Source: Fomes fomentarius (lineage: Eukaryota; Basidiomycota; Agaricomycetes; Polyporales; Polyporaceae). Taken from it: DNA of 64,000 nt. Position numbers and translations under genes: made by a program. Shown here piece by piece: positions 1 through 12,199 of this stretch; the first letter of the stretch is position 1, and the number at the start of each line of letters is the position of its first letter. The notes beneath the pieces were generated by a model. It did not search any database and had not been told where the DNA came from. It worked only from the letters and a program-made list of their open reading frames with translations. Where the stretch lies: positions 1,488,001-1,552,000 of the forward strand of contig JABYQN010000008.1 in the NCBI GenBank assembly GCA_022606135.1. Reading direction: 5' to 3'.

Positions 1-710
1 GGGAAGGAGATAGGACTAAATGGCGGGTCAAAGATGTATCGGTGGGCGAAGAGGAGTGGAGAGTTTGTGCCCGACTCGGGCGAAATTTCTATCGAACGAT
101 GAACCACACATCCTCGGTCAAGCTGGTGAGACTCTGGTGAGGCTCTGGTGAGGCTCCCAAGGCCGGTACAGTTTCCTGCTGCAGCGATTGTGTTGAGGAT
201 AGTCAGTACCCTCCACTATAGCACTTCTGTTGTGTATTCTGATGTCGCTCCCGACTGCACCTGGTGCGATAAGAACGAGGAAGACAGTAGTTCAGCTCAC
301 GCCGAACCCGGGGGTGGTTCCTACTACTCCAGCATTGTCCCTTCCTCTGGCCCTCGGGCTGATAGCGGCGCAGACGACACAACAGCCTCTGCAAAGGTTC
401 AGTGACCAAGGCGTCCGCTCGCGGCGGGCGCGTTTGTGCGTGTGCGTTTCGTACCGGCGTATGCGGGGCTCGGGGAGATTGTCAGTGTGCTGCTGGCTGT
501 GGTCGTGGCACTGCCGCCCAAGTGATTCAATCCTTCAGTGTGATAGAAGTAACTTCTTATCGATGTATGCATGTCTATCATGTATCCAAATCATAGCCAC
601 AGCGATCAAAACGGAATGAAATGATAATGGGTATTTGTGACAGTGAAAACATGTGGGATACACGAGAATGTCAAGCTGTTTGGAATACAGTGCGACCTCT
701 TCGACGTCTC
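1..710. other. Left edge, no supported gene
   Basis: No open frame here shows a recognisable domain or a convincing chain of exons. The only structure seen is a short 11-nt tandem repeat, listed separately. The stretch next to position 711 is probably the 3' flank of the minus-strand repeat gene. Confidence 0.4.
124..156 (+). repeat. 11-nt tandem repeat, three copies
   Basis: Three consecutive copies of the unit TGGTGAGRCTC are read directly. The first copy has A and the other two have G at the variable base. The repeat is not in a recognised gene. It contains GTGAG strings that resemble splice donors, but no exon could be attached to it. Confidence 0.7.
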
Positions 711-1471
711 TCAGAAGTCATCTGCGCGGTGGGCCGCCCGAACCCGCGCCTCTGCCATAGCTGCAGTCATGCGCTTTGGTGTTTTTGCCGGTTGATAAAG
801 GTAGGATTCGTCTACGTGAAGCCCGTCCCAGAGTGAGACTGTGAACAACGGTAAGCAGCCGTATTCAGTGCGACATGATGATGATACTCACTGAGCATCC
901 GCGACACAGGGTTCTTGGACTTGTCGTGCCTGCGCACCCGGGGGGCCGGCGGCACCCAGGGCTCGTCGTCTGCCAGCTCGGCCAAGATCGCACGTTGCCT
1001 CTTAGTGAGCGGCGCATCCTTGCTAGGCGCGGACTTCCTTCCAGCGGCCGTGTGCGTGTCGTGCATCTCCCTGCCGGATGGCGCCCTGACATACGCATGG
1101 GGGTCGGTCGCGTGCATCGACCTACGTGATGGCTCCCTAACATGTTCTTGCGGGTCGGTGGTGTACATCGGCCTGCGAGATGATACCCGGACGTGTTCTT
1201 CGGGGTCGGTCGTGTACATCGAACTGCGGGATGGCGAACCGGCGAGGTCATGGGGGTCGGTCGTGTACATCGACCCGCGGATTGGCGTTCTGACAAGTTC
1301 TTGGGGGTCGGTCGTGTACGTGTCGAACATCGACCCGGATGGCTCCCTGACAAGTGCTTGGGCGTATTGCTCAGAGTTGCGGGGACTTGAGTAGTACGAA
1401 GCGGGAGAGTTCGTGGATGGAACGGAGGTTCGCTTCAAGCAGCTGCGCGGGTAGGACTTGGTGGAGGACAT
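711..1471 (-). CDS. Small repeat-containing protein of unknown function
   Basis: The chosen start gives MSSTKSYPRSCLKR. A longer in-frame start exists at 1552, but the SYPRSCLKRTSVPST opening recalls a set of uncharacterised agaricomycete proteins that begin this way. The middle holds about five 17-residue repeats built around the core MYTTDP, each followed by an acidic/His/Val turn and an Arg-Ser-rich linker. A basic Lys/Arg segment and the acidic stretch ELADDEPW follow. A canonical intron (891 to 839, donor GTGAGT, acceptor CAG, 53 nt) joins exon 1 to a short second exon that ends at a TGA at 713-711. No enzyme motif, signal peptide or membrane segment is visible. It may be a disordered nuclear or cytoplasmic protein, but its function is unknown. 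Confidence 0.5.
1090..1345 (-). repeat. 51-bp coding minisatellite, about five copies
   Basis: The plus-strand string GGTCGGTSGYGTRCATCG recurs with a period of 51 nt, near 1099, 1150, 1201, 1252 and 1303. The last copy has a small insertion. On the minus strand each copy encodes 17 residues containing an M-x-x-TDP core, so array length can change without breaking the frame. Confidence 0.75.
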
Positions 1472-2663
1472 ATCTGCTGGCGGCGGAAGGGATGCGGGCC
1501 TGAGAGAGATGTCGTCAACAGATCGCACGGAGCAAGAAAGGACGGAGTGCACTTACGTGAATACAAAGGCGCGAAGATGTAGCTGAGGTTTGTAGCGAGA
1601 TTGCGCTAGGTGACGAGGGAGACTTTGGTGCCCCAACATCGTGCTTATGAGGTCTATACATACATGTCAGACCGTGTCCGCACAGCCATCTAGGATGGGA
1701 CTGGCACCTTACCAATTGCAGCGGCACTGGCTGCATGTCCCGCTTCGACATGTGGTATCGATCGTAGGATTGAGGATGTGGAAGACAGTTGCGCGGTAAG
1801 ATTTCAGATGAAGCCAGAGAACGTGCGGGAGCTAGCCCCAGCGCGTCGGAAAAGCATATGCGCTGGTCGGATTCGAGAACAAATATCAGAACGCGTTTTC
1901 GGATACTCTGTCTGGCGCCCTTTGACGCGGGGCGCGACTCGGAAGAATGCCTCAATGACTACTCGAATGAGAGTGTCCGAATTTGGGAGCGGAAACGCCG
2001 GGAAGAGCGTGACAACCAGACAAGACAAGCGCGCGCCTTGGTGCTCGCGCTCACTTGTAGCCTAGGTAGAGATAGCTTAGCCATACCTGAACTTGTATCA
2101 GCGTAGTCGGTTTTTATTCATCAGTTCTCCGTTCTGCGCTCTCGACGAGTATGTGGCTGACACTGGCGGGGCGGGATCCCATCAGGGCCCGCAGATCGGT
2201 GTGACTCGTGAGCCTGCTAGTGAGCGTACGCGGTTGCGTCACGTGGAGTGGCAGAGGCGTACTATGAGTCTGACAAACCACGAGGTGTGCGATCAATGTG
2301 AAAAAATAACCAACAAAATGGGTGTATCGTAAGCGAACCAACGCCGTCCGAGTCGAGCATACTTGAGTAGACTGGCAAGCAAGCGCCTGCTCTAGTTTGT
2401 TTATGCGACAGTTGCGGCAACTTCCGAGACGTTGTTTCAAGGTTGCCTGAGGCTTGTTTCCCTCCCCGCTCCCACCCGACATGCACTCCGTTCAAAGATC
2501 GATTCTGAGGCTGACTCTCTACCACCATGACACGAGCCACTTCAAATTTGGCACCCACGGAGTTGAGGGGACTATATACTACTGAACTCGGGTCGTGGCA
2601 GCGCTCCACAGGTCTGCTTTCGACTCTTGAGCATGATTGAAGTGTGCTAATCAAAACTCCTAG
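1472..2663. other. Intergenic region, no supported gene
   Basis: Several open frames cross this stretch on both strands, but none has a domain or consistent splice signals. The right end probably holds an upstream exon of the F-box-like gene. A branch-like GTGCTAATC and the acceptor TCCTAG at 2663 indicate that an intron ends there, but the upstream exon could not be identified with confidence. Confidence 0.35.
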
Positions 2664-4310
2664 ACTAGACACCCTCAATGTCGATGTAGTGCGGATGATT
2701 GCGCTCGGACTGAGTGGGCAGAAGCGTACCTTGCCTCAGCTTGCTTCATGCTCGCGTGCACTGCGGACTCTGATTGCCCCAGTACTGTTTCCAAGGTGTC
2801 GGATAGTCCTTGGAGTGGAACCTCCGCCAGCAGTACAATTCCATGTCCGGTAAGCTAACTGCGAGAACATAGCAACAATAGCTCACCATTACGCGAACAA
2901 TTGTCTAGTCACCTAAGGCACGTGGGGGTAGTGGTCGACCACGGGGATGCCCTCGAGTCCTTCGATCGCTTGCTGAAGAGCTTTTCTGGCCTCACCTCCA
3001 TCGCCTTTAGTGAAGCCCATTGCCTCGCTTGGGTCTTTTTGAAGAAATGTTTCACTCATCCTCGCCTCCGGTCGCTCTACATTGATGGCTCGGTGAATAT
3101 CATCCCCCACAAGCCACGCTCTCCACATAGCGCGTCCCTCCCGCCGATCGATCTCATACGTTTCTCGGTTACACCACACTTCTGGCGAGAGCAACTGGGC
3201 AACGGTACCATCCGGTCTTACGCCATCATCCAGGAGAATCTTCGGGAGACCTTTTCCTGCGAAGAAGCCTCCCTTGCATTTCTCGTACCGAGAATCCATG
3301 AGAGTGTCAGACTGTTGGCATTACCAGTGGAGACAGCACCGGTGCTGTCGATGGCGGAACTATCCTGGCCGCGATTGCCGGACCTGTCCCTTCATGGACG
3401 ATATCGCTCTCGAGCTCAGGCGGACTCAATTCCGGCCTTCCTCTCCTCTATCTCGCACTTGACACGGCTATCCATTCTAGTTTGTCGGATGGAAAACATC
3501 AACAGAGCACCGATACTCGGACGGCACAACTCTCCCTTGACCGTGCTGTCCGGTTTACTGTCTCTCACCGTTGCATACCCCGATCCTGAGGACGATATCT
3601 TCTCTCGAACCTTACTCACATCTCCCTCCGAGACTGCCCTCGACACTATCATCTCCTTGGGGAAGGTTCTCAATGGGGACATTGGACATCGCCCATCCTG
3701 TAATCATGATGCCTGTCCATTCTCCGACGCATGGATCTACCCCGCTTATCAAAACTCGAGCTCGTATATCGAGCACCAAACGCAGGCGCAGACGACGAAT
3801 TGCTTGAGTACATCGTGAATGCGTATCCCGACCTCTCCCACATTGAGATCCATCGCTACCGCGCCAATAGAAGGGAGAAGGTGGATTACGTATGTTACTG
3901 TCTTCTCATATTGCCTCCGTTCCGTTTATTCTCGTCCTCTATCAACATAGACACATATCGCTCGTAAGCTGGCGGCATTGAAATCTCTGCGCGTAGCCCA
4001 CCTCAATCTCGACTTCCACGACGACCACGGCCCATACTGCAGTGATCACGACCGCCGTGCGGCGTGGTTTGAGATCTTCAAGAATGAGCGCGGTCCCGAG
4101 ATCGTGGAAATTCTGCAGGCTTGCCCACGCTTGGAGTACGTCGGTTTGCTTTACCCTAAGCAGATGCGGTTCCAACGTGAATACACTCCGATGACCGTTG
4201 CCCCTCGGGCTCCTCTTCAAGCTTCAAGGTCCGCCCCCGCAATCGTAGTAGTGACATGCATGTACCACGGCCGGCCGACAACGACGTTTTCCGTTCCCAA
4301 GTCACTGTAA
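2664..4310 (+). CDS. F-box/LRR-like protein, frame broken once
   Basis: The first readable exon starts after a TAG acceptor at 2663. It encodes an F-box-like helix pair (LNVDVVRMIALGL, then LASCSRALRTLIAPVLF). An intron at 2850-2908 joins it to a long exon of leucine-rich, irregular LRR-type sequence. A third intron at 3890-3950 (GTATGT to ATAG) joins the last exon, which has the typical ending CPRLEYVGLLYP. F-box proteins of this type usually act as SCF ubiquitin-ligase substrate adaptors. Between about 3600 and 3731 the coding signal moves to another frame: the LRR-like DLPRLSKLELVY begins at 3734 in frame 2, while upstream coding is in frame 0. No intron that preserves both segments was found. 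Either one base is missing or the gene is decaying. The start codon is unresolved. Confidence 0.5.
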
Positions 4311-5204
4311 CTCAGAAGTACTATCTACTAAATAGTGTATCTATCAAGTCTTCGTCTTTTTGAGCTACAAGCCTGTTTCATGTGTGAACGTGCGGGTCCG
4401 AGTTGTAGCAGTCTCATATCCGCGTGTTGACATTCTGAAGTCTATAAACCGCGAGTCAATATCCTTTGCATTTCCCAGACCGGGGAATGCCGCAGTGCAC
4501 GTCGTGCCTGTCTTATGACCGCATCGCTGTTGTTTGTGGGTAGGTTCCCATTCCAAACGGGATTGCAGTGCAAGGACGTGAAGTTAAGGCTGCCAGTGGC
4601 TATACGCCACTGACCTGGAACAAACGGATCAAACCGACTGGTCACCTCTCCGACCGCTGCAGATTGCAGTGACCGTGGCTGAAGCGTAACCAAATGGTCG
4701 CAGCCGGCTCCACCCTGTGCCCAACCTTCGCACTACCAATGACCATTGTTCTGGCTCGGCAAATGTTAAAGCGTTCTAGATCTGCGCCAAGCGCGGGGGA
4801 TGAGTCATGGGATTTACTATTATGGGGGGACAAAGGGGTAATAGTACTAGGTGGGCTCCAACCGCGGGCCGAGTCCGGGAACCATCCAACCTCAACGAGT
4901 CCAGCCTGAGGGATTAGTATTCAGCATGAGATTCGGTTGCTCTACCAGCGTTAAGCTTGGTGCCTGTACACATACTATGGTGAAGAGGGGAACGGACCAC
5001 AGTATCCGAAGTATGGCTAACATAACCTAATGGACGGTCACACGAAGTCCGAGTCACACAAAGAACGAGTAGGCGCCCATGTGGACGTGAACAATGGCGC
5101 TTGATGGCGCTTGTGGTCTTCCCAACCACATCCATCCAACCAGCTCTCTCTGGCATCCACGCTTCGGCCTGCCCTCTACACATTTCAAACTCAGCTACCG
5201 ACAT
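4311..5204. other. Intergenic region upstream of FunK1 gene
   Basis: No supported gene was seen. The left part is the 3' flank of the F-box-like gene. The right end leads into a TATA element and the kinase start. Open frames here are short and lack domains. Confidence 0.4.
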
Positions 5205-5213
5205 TATATAAAT
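5205..5213 (+). promoter_or_regulatory. TATA box of the first FunK1 gene
   Basis: TATATAAAT lies 44 nt before the ATG at 5257 and only 8 nt before the more upstream ATG at 5221. A TATA element normally sits about 30 nt before transcription begins, so 5221 would fall inside the promoter. This argues for translation starting at 5257. Confidence 0.5.
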
Positions 5214-5256
5214 CGCAAGGATGGTTGGCGTGATCTCAAGCTCACGCAGTTCAGCC

Positions 5257-8200
5257 ATGTCCTCCGACGAGCATCCGGTCACCCCCTCCGCAGAGTCGGA
5301 CTCTGTGGAGCAGGTCGACGGTTCCTCTGGTGTGTCAGGCGCTGCTGGGGCCAATGGTACGATATCCTTCTTTGGCTCTGCTGGCTCTCCTTTACGTCGT
5401 CAACGGACTGACGCTAACAAACGTCCTGACCTCGAAAACCGCACAGAGGCGGAACCTAAGGTGGACCCCAACTTCGTTCAAGCTCACCTCACGGAGTGCC
5501 CGATCAAGACATCCATGCTCTTCGAGAAGAAGGATATTGACAAAATCGCCCTCAAGACCACCGTGACTATCGAAGCCACGTACTATCCCGACCTGTGCAA
5601 GATTTTGACCGCGGGTAGCTCTATCATCCACAGTGATTACACGTTGTCTCATGCCGGTGTCGTGGAATATCCTAACATCTTCTGGTTGCAGAAAAGTTGA
5701 AGCGCGCACAGAAGGAGGAAGTACGTGTCCGCCTACAAGTAACAGAGCTCGCCGCTATCGAGTTCATCGACCATTCGACCAGGGCGCCCACGGGGTTCCC
5801 CATACACAAGTTGGATGAAAAACCAGATCTTCTAGGTCTAGTTGGCGCCGCGAAGTATGCGAACTCGAAGTTGAGGGTCCCATACCACCTCATCGTGACT
5901 CTGGTAGAAGTCAAGGCAGACAAGACCCATGGTATGACGCAAGCTCTTCGTTACGCATATCACCACCAGCAAGCTCGTCCTGATAAACCGGCATTCCTCT
6001 GTCTCACTATAAAGCCGGCCTACTATCAGATCCTTCTTTCAGAACCTTCGGGGACCGCTGCATCGCCCCAATACAGTTGGAATGAACTAGAGCCTCTCGC
6101 CTCGTTCCTCTACTCCCTCTACCTTCCCCCGCCGTCTCATTTCTATCATGATACGACCATATCGAAGAGCCCTTTGGCATTTGCTGGCGCATCAACCTCC
6201 TCGATCAGCGTGTCGTGGTCTATCGGCTGCTGCGGCGAACAGTACACCGATGGGAAGATTATGTTCGCCCTTGGCGACGCATGGGGAAGAAGGACAACGA
6301 TCTTCCTGATCAAGGACGCCACTGGATCCCGTGTCGTCATCAAGGAGTACTACTGGCATCACAAGCGTCGCTTTGAAGAATCGGAGCTGCTCAAAGCAAT
6401 CCACAAAGACGGCGATGTACCCGGAGTCGTGCGCCTCAAGGTGTATGAAGACGTCGAATATCAGGGGAGAACGATTCAATGTGGCTCGGAAGAACGTGGC
6501 AACTTGCGGACGAAGAAGAGGTTAGTACTCTATGACTACGGTCATGAGTTGTTAAGTGCGACGTCGGTCAACGAGTTTCTGAGGGCAATCTACGACGTCT
6601 TGGAAGGTGCGCTAGCAAATTGATTGCGAGAGTTTGTTATCTGACGCGCGCCATGCCGTAGTTCATCGCACACTCTTGCAACGCGGGATCTTGCATCGCG
6701 ACATGAGTATCTATAACATCCTTCTTCGTCCAGTCTGGCGGGAATTACCTAACAGACCCCTCATGAAGGATCCTCCGCCATTCATTCAGGACGTTCTTGA
6801 TGGGAAGAGGTGCGTGTATCGTAAAAAATACTGTGAACGTCTCACTTATCCTGGCTGTAGGGACCCCAAGTCACGGTTGGCAGAGTGCCTGCTGATTGAT
6901 TTCGACAACAGTGCAATTCTAGACAAGAAGGGATCACTACCAGCAGCTCTTGAGGAGCTTGCCCATCGAACAGTACGTCTTATAACCAAGTTAATTTGTT
7001 ATGTATGTTCTAATTGATACTATTGTAGGGTACTCCCAAGTATATCGCCCGTTCGGTGTCACTGGGGAAGGTCTTCCTCTCTGAAGGCGTATTCAAGGGA
7101 GCGCAGATGCCAAAGCTCCACGGCGACGCGCTAGACCTCTACATCGCTGCACGTGGCCGTGCTCATTACGAATCCTACAATGACTCAGACGACTTCCCCG
7201 GGCCCGAACCTCCTCAAGAGATCAAGGATATAGGCAAAGGAATGCCTGCAGTTGTGGAGATTTGGAAGAAGACGCACTCAATATCAAGTTTCCATGGTGG
7301 TTTTCCGCCCCCATACAATGAGGTCTCAGACTTTCCCAAGGAGAAGATCCCAAAGTTCTATCATCGACCAGAGCACGACGTCGAATCAGTCTTCTGGACC
7401 TCGTTCTCTGTCCTTTCTCGCGTCCATCCTGCAAAGTACGCCCGGGAGAAAGGTGTTCCTGCAACTCTCTATGGCGTCTGGGATGATTTCAACAAGCACA
7501 GAATCTCGGATACACCGACACGCCATGACGATAAACGACGTACCATCCTCGATCGGCCTTTAGACGACTGGATGTCCGACTTCGAGCCCTTTCCCGAGAT
7601 GCAAGACTTGGCCAAACTGCTCTATGATCTCACCCTACATGTCCGCCCTGAATACGCTGTATGGGATTGGAAAGGAGTCGAGCGGCCTGACCACCTCCAT
7701 GAAGCCGTTCAACGCATCATCCTCCAGTACCTGGTCGACCATCGGGACAAGGACGTTAAGCTCAACAACAAGATCCTACGTCCTGTCGACACCAAGCTGT
7801 CTCCGCCGCAGGACACCGACGAGCAGGAGACCATGACGAAGAAGGGAAAGGGCAAGGCAGTCGACAAAAGCGCATCCTTCCATGACAATCCCGTCACGCA
7901 CATCAATGGTCGGCCAGCTCCTCCTGCTGGGCCGAGTGGGAGCGGTACCAATGCTACCCAACCTACCCGCGCGAAGGGTGACACTCGTCTACCTCCCGCG
8001 GCATCCATTCATGGCATGCAGACCAGGCGCCAGAACAGCGCTGGGAATGTCGGCGCTGGTCCTTCGACGGCCGCACCACGCATTGTAACTCGCAGTACGA
8101 CTGCACCACGCATCCCATCCAGCTCGAGGTCTGCGGTGACAAGAAACCGGTCAAAGGGGAATGTCCAGGCTGCCAGCCGTGCCCCCACTAGGGCTATGCA

Positions 8201-8420
8201 ACGCGTTCCTTCCGGTTCGGGGCCAACTATAACGAGGACGCGGTCGAATGCCCAGGACGTCATGGGTCCTCCGACCATGGCCGTTCAGCGTGTTGCTTCG
8301 GGCTCGGGGTCGACCGCTGCCGTCACTCGGAGTCGGACTTCTTCGAAGCGGAAGAGCGACCGCGAGGAAGAAGAAGAGACCGGTCCCGCCGCCAAGCGTC
8401 GTAAGGGAGGTCCTCGCTGA
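5257..8420 (+). CDS. Fungal-type protein kinase (FunK1 family)
   Basis: This is a large basidiomycete FunK1-type kinase, a Ser/Thr/Tyr-kinase-like family expanded in Agaricomycetes. Its exons are joined by introns at about 5615-5691, 6607-6661, about 6810-6860 and about 6970-7029. A 90-nt intron at 5357-5446 is possible but keeps frame either way. The N-lobe shows the ATP-binding lysine in RVVIKEYYWHHKRR. The catalytic loop is LHRDMSIYNIL. The metal-binding motif is LLIDFDNS, with DFD in place of DFG as is usual in the family. The activation segment begins at GTPKYIARS. The C-terminal tail of about 180 residues is Ser/Thr/Arg-rich and ends in the nuclear-localisation-like KRKSDREEEEE...AAKRRKGG. 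Biological substrates of FunK1 kinases are unknown. The second copy, at 34.3-36.9 kb on the opposite strand, shares exon order around the catalytic loop. Confidence 0.88.
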
Positions 8421-9552
8421 GCGCGCTGCATGGACACTCAAGATACTCTGCTTTTCGGAATCGGCGATGACTCGTGTCTGTTCTCATGTTGTATGGTTTC
8501 TCTGTTTTTGTACCGTGTTTGTGTTTTCCAATCATATCGGGTTCCATCATATTTAGTGCCACACACTTCACGATACTATCCATTACCACACGGCTGCCAT
8601 GAGTCCTGGGTTAGACTTCATCCCTCTCACTGCTACTATCTGCTCCGAGGCGCACTCGCACAGCACTCGTCATCTCCCTTTCAAGTCCTTCCGCGGCGGA
8701 GTCCGCGCCCTTTCCTTTGTCTCCTTGTTGTCTACATGCTGTACATGACGTGCGGCAATATATGACTATATGAACACATCTCATCATGTGACATCATTCT
8801 CTGGACTGGTTTTGTAAGCACCGAACTTGCAACGAAAACTTAGTAGTAGAAGTTACTTACTATATAATAGTATGCGGTATGTCGGTGGCGTGTTCTAGAG
8901 TTTCATTCGGTGGCTAGCAACGGGGTGAAGAACACGAGTGTCCTTGACGATGCGCAAGGTCCGTCGCCTCGTCCCAGAGAAGAACTGAGATGAAAAGATT
9001 GCTTATACCGTATATCGGTTGGGCGGCCGGTCATTCTGACTCAATGCATTGAATCACATCCTCGAGTTCACTCCGACTTATTGCCGCTGTCTATCGCGGC
9101 GTATGTCGACTAATCCAATGGTTCTCCATAAACAGAACATATGACGCAGAGTAAACCCAGGACAACGCCGCACCTACAGATCCTGTCTTCCTAGCCTGAT
9201 CTGAGGGCTACCGGGGGACGGGGCCTGAGTTCAACACTTGTACGAGAGCTGACCGGAATGCCCTGTAAGGCGTTGACATGGTCACAGTCACCGAAGAGTG
9301 AAGCAAACTGCATCCCTAACGCCACGTCCCATGAGCCAGAGTAATGCTAGCTATCCGGAGAGAACCGAAGCCTCTGATTTGTACCAAGAGACCTCGTCCG
9401 TCGTGAGCGATCCATATATCCATCCAATCATCACGTGTAGACTCCCACTTCAAAAGCCGTTATAGAGTACAGTAACACGCGCCGATCAGCTACCCACAAC
9501 GGCGGATACGTACTAGTCCTATATCTGTCCAAGAAACGAGACCTACCCCAGT
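8421..9552. other. Convergent intergenic region
   Basis: This 1.1 kb lies between the 3' ends of the kinase and battenin genes. No open frame with a domain was seen. It is T-rich just after the kinase stop, as expected for a 3' UTR. Nothing else stands out. Confidence 0.45.
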
Positions 9553-11712
9553 TCACAAGCTCTCACAAAAGAGCTTCCCTCTCGCGACCTGCGCCCGACA
9601 CAGCCCGATCTCCGTCGGGACAGCAAGCATCGAGGCCATCAGGATGCCCGTCGAGTCCGCGAGGCCGATCGAGCCGATCTTGAATTCGCGTTCCTGCTTC
9701 GCGCGCTCGGGGTCCGCGCCCGACGTGTCGTGCCTCTCCTGGTTGATGCGGTAGAACACGTTCACGCTGCGCGGATGCGAGTGTGCACAGTCAGCGTCCA
9801 TCCGATTCATAGTAGAAGGTGAAGAGCAGGGGGTGAAGAGAACGTACTATGCAAGGCCACCACAGATGCCCTCGATACTGACGAGCAAAAACACGAACGC
9901 GAAGCTCGTACCCTCGTTCTCATCCCCGAAGACGCCAACGGCCGACTCGAACGCGAGCGTGCACAGGACGATGCCCTGCACGATCGCCGGGAGGGAGAGC
10001 AGGCGACCGGGGAGTGGCGGCAGTCCGAAGGTGATTGACGACCGGGAGAGGAAGACGGTGGTTTGATAGACGAGCTACATGAGGAGTGCGTAAATGAGAG
10101 GGAGTGTACGCATAGTGAGGGTTATCCACGGACCTGCCAGAGCGGGTAATAGTCGCGGATGGAGTGAATGATGTGGCTCATGAGCCAGTGTGCTTCCGGA
10201 GTAGGGACGGGGTACACTAGTGTCGGACTGATGCCCTATACCGTCGTCATGTGGTGCCGATCGAGTCAGCAGATTTTGAGCATACCTGATTAATAGTGTA
10301 TTCAAACTGGTGCACACACAAAGTCGATGTCAGGGCCATTCGCGAGTTGGGAAGAGGAAACTCACAAGATATACACAAACTAGTAGCCACAGCAACACAT
10401 GAACGTCAAATCAAAGGCTGTAGGACGTAGCACTCACATAGAGGCAGCATATACTTGGTCAGCATCGGCTTTGCGAGCCTCCACTTGTCCTCCATCGACA
10501 ATGCGATAGGTGCCATGGCATGCGCTTCGATCTCGGTCACAGATACAGCGTCCTCTTCGTCTGCAGCTTCGTTCGGTAGACGCGTGTAGTGCGCGGCAAG
10601 TGGTGCACCCTCAGCGTCGTCGTCATACGTCGCTCCTGCTGAGAAACTGTCTGGGCGAGGGAGGATGAAGAAATAGGTGATTGGAATTATGAACGGCAGA
10701 ATCTGATACAAAGACATTGAAGATGAGTATATGCAGGTACATCAAGCCAAGGGTGGAACCGCACCGATGAGAGACCAACGCCTAGACGGACACCGAGCCC
10801 TCGGAGCTCCCACCAGAGTAAGGCGCCCACAAGACCCGCCCCTCCCGTTCCTGATGCGAAGTATCTGAACGTAGAGACGGCATAGTCAGCGGTGGTGACA
10901 TCAAAATTCGCATTGCTCGTACCCTACAGCTTGTCCCGCAACAGACGGAGGATGGTAACGAGTTGAGAGCTGCAAGAATGTCAACTCTCCAAGACCTACA
11001 ACAGGCACTTAGTAGTTGATTCCGGCGCAATCATTCTCGACGTACCTGAAGAGAACGATGCAAAGCATATTCCCAACAATCGCATATATAGCGTATCAAA
11101 CAACGAGACAACCTGTGTGTCGTCTCTCGAGACGAGGAAACGAGCAGTGCAGTACAGCGAAACGTACCAGCATGCCCCCAACACTGATGGTAGTGCACCC
11201 TATTAGACGGCGAGCGTAGCGTATCCGACCTTTGAGCAGGTACGGCCATCCGAGCTTTGCTAGGAGTGCAGGGAAGATATTGCAGAGGGCGATGATGCCC
11301 TTGGGTGTGGATGGGGGAACGAGATCCAAGGCGGCGGAGAGTATGATTACGTAGAGTACTGAAACAATGTTTGCATAACTGTGTGTGGTTGATAGAGGAA
11401 GACGTACCATTGTTGATTAGTCCAAACAAGAAAAATGATGACCCAAGCTTGATGAGGGGTTTGCGGTACTCTGCCATCCCAGTCAGTAATGGAACTCACG
11501 GCGAGTGCGAGGAGACGTTACAGTCCCGCTGCAAGTACAGCAGCTCTAGAAGCATCAGACCAGGGGCAAGCGCATAGTCATATATTCGCCTTCCCTCCAG
11601 CCGCATAACACCCACCTGATTTTGGGAGATCGGGGGGGATGGATTCAGCCCCAAGCGTTGCCCCATCGACGTCTTGCTGAACAAGCTGTGTCGACCTTCC
11701 GCTGAGAATCAT
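9553..11712 (-). CDS. BTN1: Battenin, CLN3/BTN1 family vacuolar membrane protein
   Basis: The protein is recognised from family signatures spread over about nine exons: SFFLFGLINN then VLYVIILSAALDLV, PKGIIALCNIFPALLAKLGWPYLL, GELTFLQLSTRY, a glycine-rich segment ending LWWELRGLGVRLGVG, YFFILPRP, LVYQTTVFLSRSSI and the C-terminal IGSIGLADSTGILMASMLAV. CLN3/BTN1 proteins are polytopic proteins of the lysosome or vacuole that affect pH, basic amino acid handling and late-Golgi to vacuole traffic. The start at 11712 gives MILSGRSTQLVQQ and runs in frame to an intron donor at the GTGGGTG after LPKS. Competing short frames here lose the reading frame. An acidic loop (DDDAEGAP...ADEEDAVSV) lies before KPMLTKYMLPL. 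The gene is head-to-head with VWA8, about 490 bp apart. Confidence 0.88.
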
Positions 11713-12199
11713 TGCATTTGAAATGAGGCAGTATGAGGGTCTAGAAGTCCGTCTTCTAGAGAAACCAGAGATTAAGAGAGAAGTAGGATGCTAGATCGTA
11801 GTCGTCTATATACACTGGCTCGCGGCGCTGGCTCCGCGGTCACCGGGGTAGAAGCGAACCAGTTCAATTCTAGCCGAGCTTAGCGCTCGAGGAACCAAAT
11901 GTGGCTGTGCATTAGCGCGCATTCCCCCGTCGAAGGATTAGGCGTCTATACCGGTCTCTCACTCATCCCGACGCGGGGCCCCGGTGTCGGGGAACATGAT
12001 ATTCACCCCCGTCCTTGACTGCCTACTTCTTGGCCTACTTCCATCACGACGTTCGCAAGTGTTGCCTCAAGACTTTGGAGGCACGGAAGTAGACAGTGGA
12101 TAGCCCCACCTCGGTACGTGACCATGTCCGTTCTTCACGAGCCTGACACCAACGACTACAAGGCCAACCGCCTCTTCTACCGCAAGGTCGACAGCAGTC
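11713..12199. promoter_or_regulatory. Shared BTN1/VWA8 divergent promoter region
   Basis: This 487-bp gap separates two divergent start codons. TATATA at 11807-11812 lies about 95 nt upstream of the BTN1 start and can serve it on the minus strand. No TATA element was recognised for VWA8. Shared regulation is inferred from geometry only. Confidence 0.4.

Noticed and set aside
3666..3760. Intron (GTTCTC donor to CTCGAG acceptor) to explain the F-box frame switch
   Set aside because: It joins frames correctly but uses a poor donor and would remove the LRR-like DLPRLSKLE segment, so a one-base lesion is preferred.
5221..5256. Upstream ATG as start of the first FunK1 gene
   Set aside because: It lies only 8 nt after a TATA box, so it should be outside the mRNA. 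The ATG at 5257 fits better.
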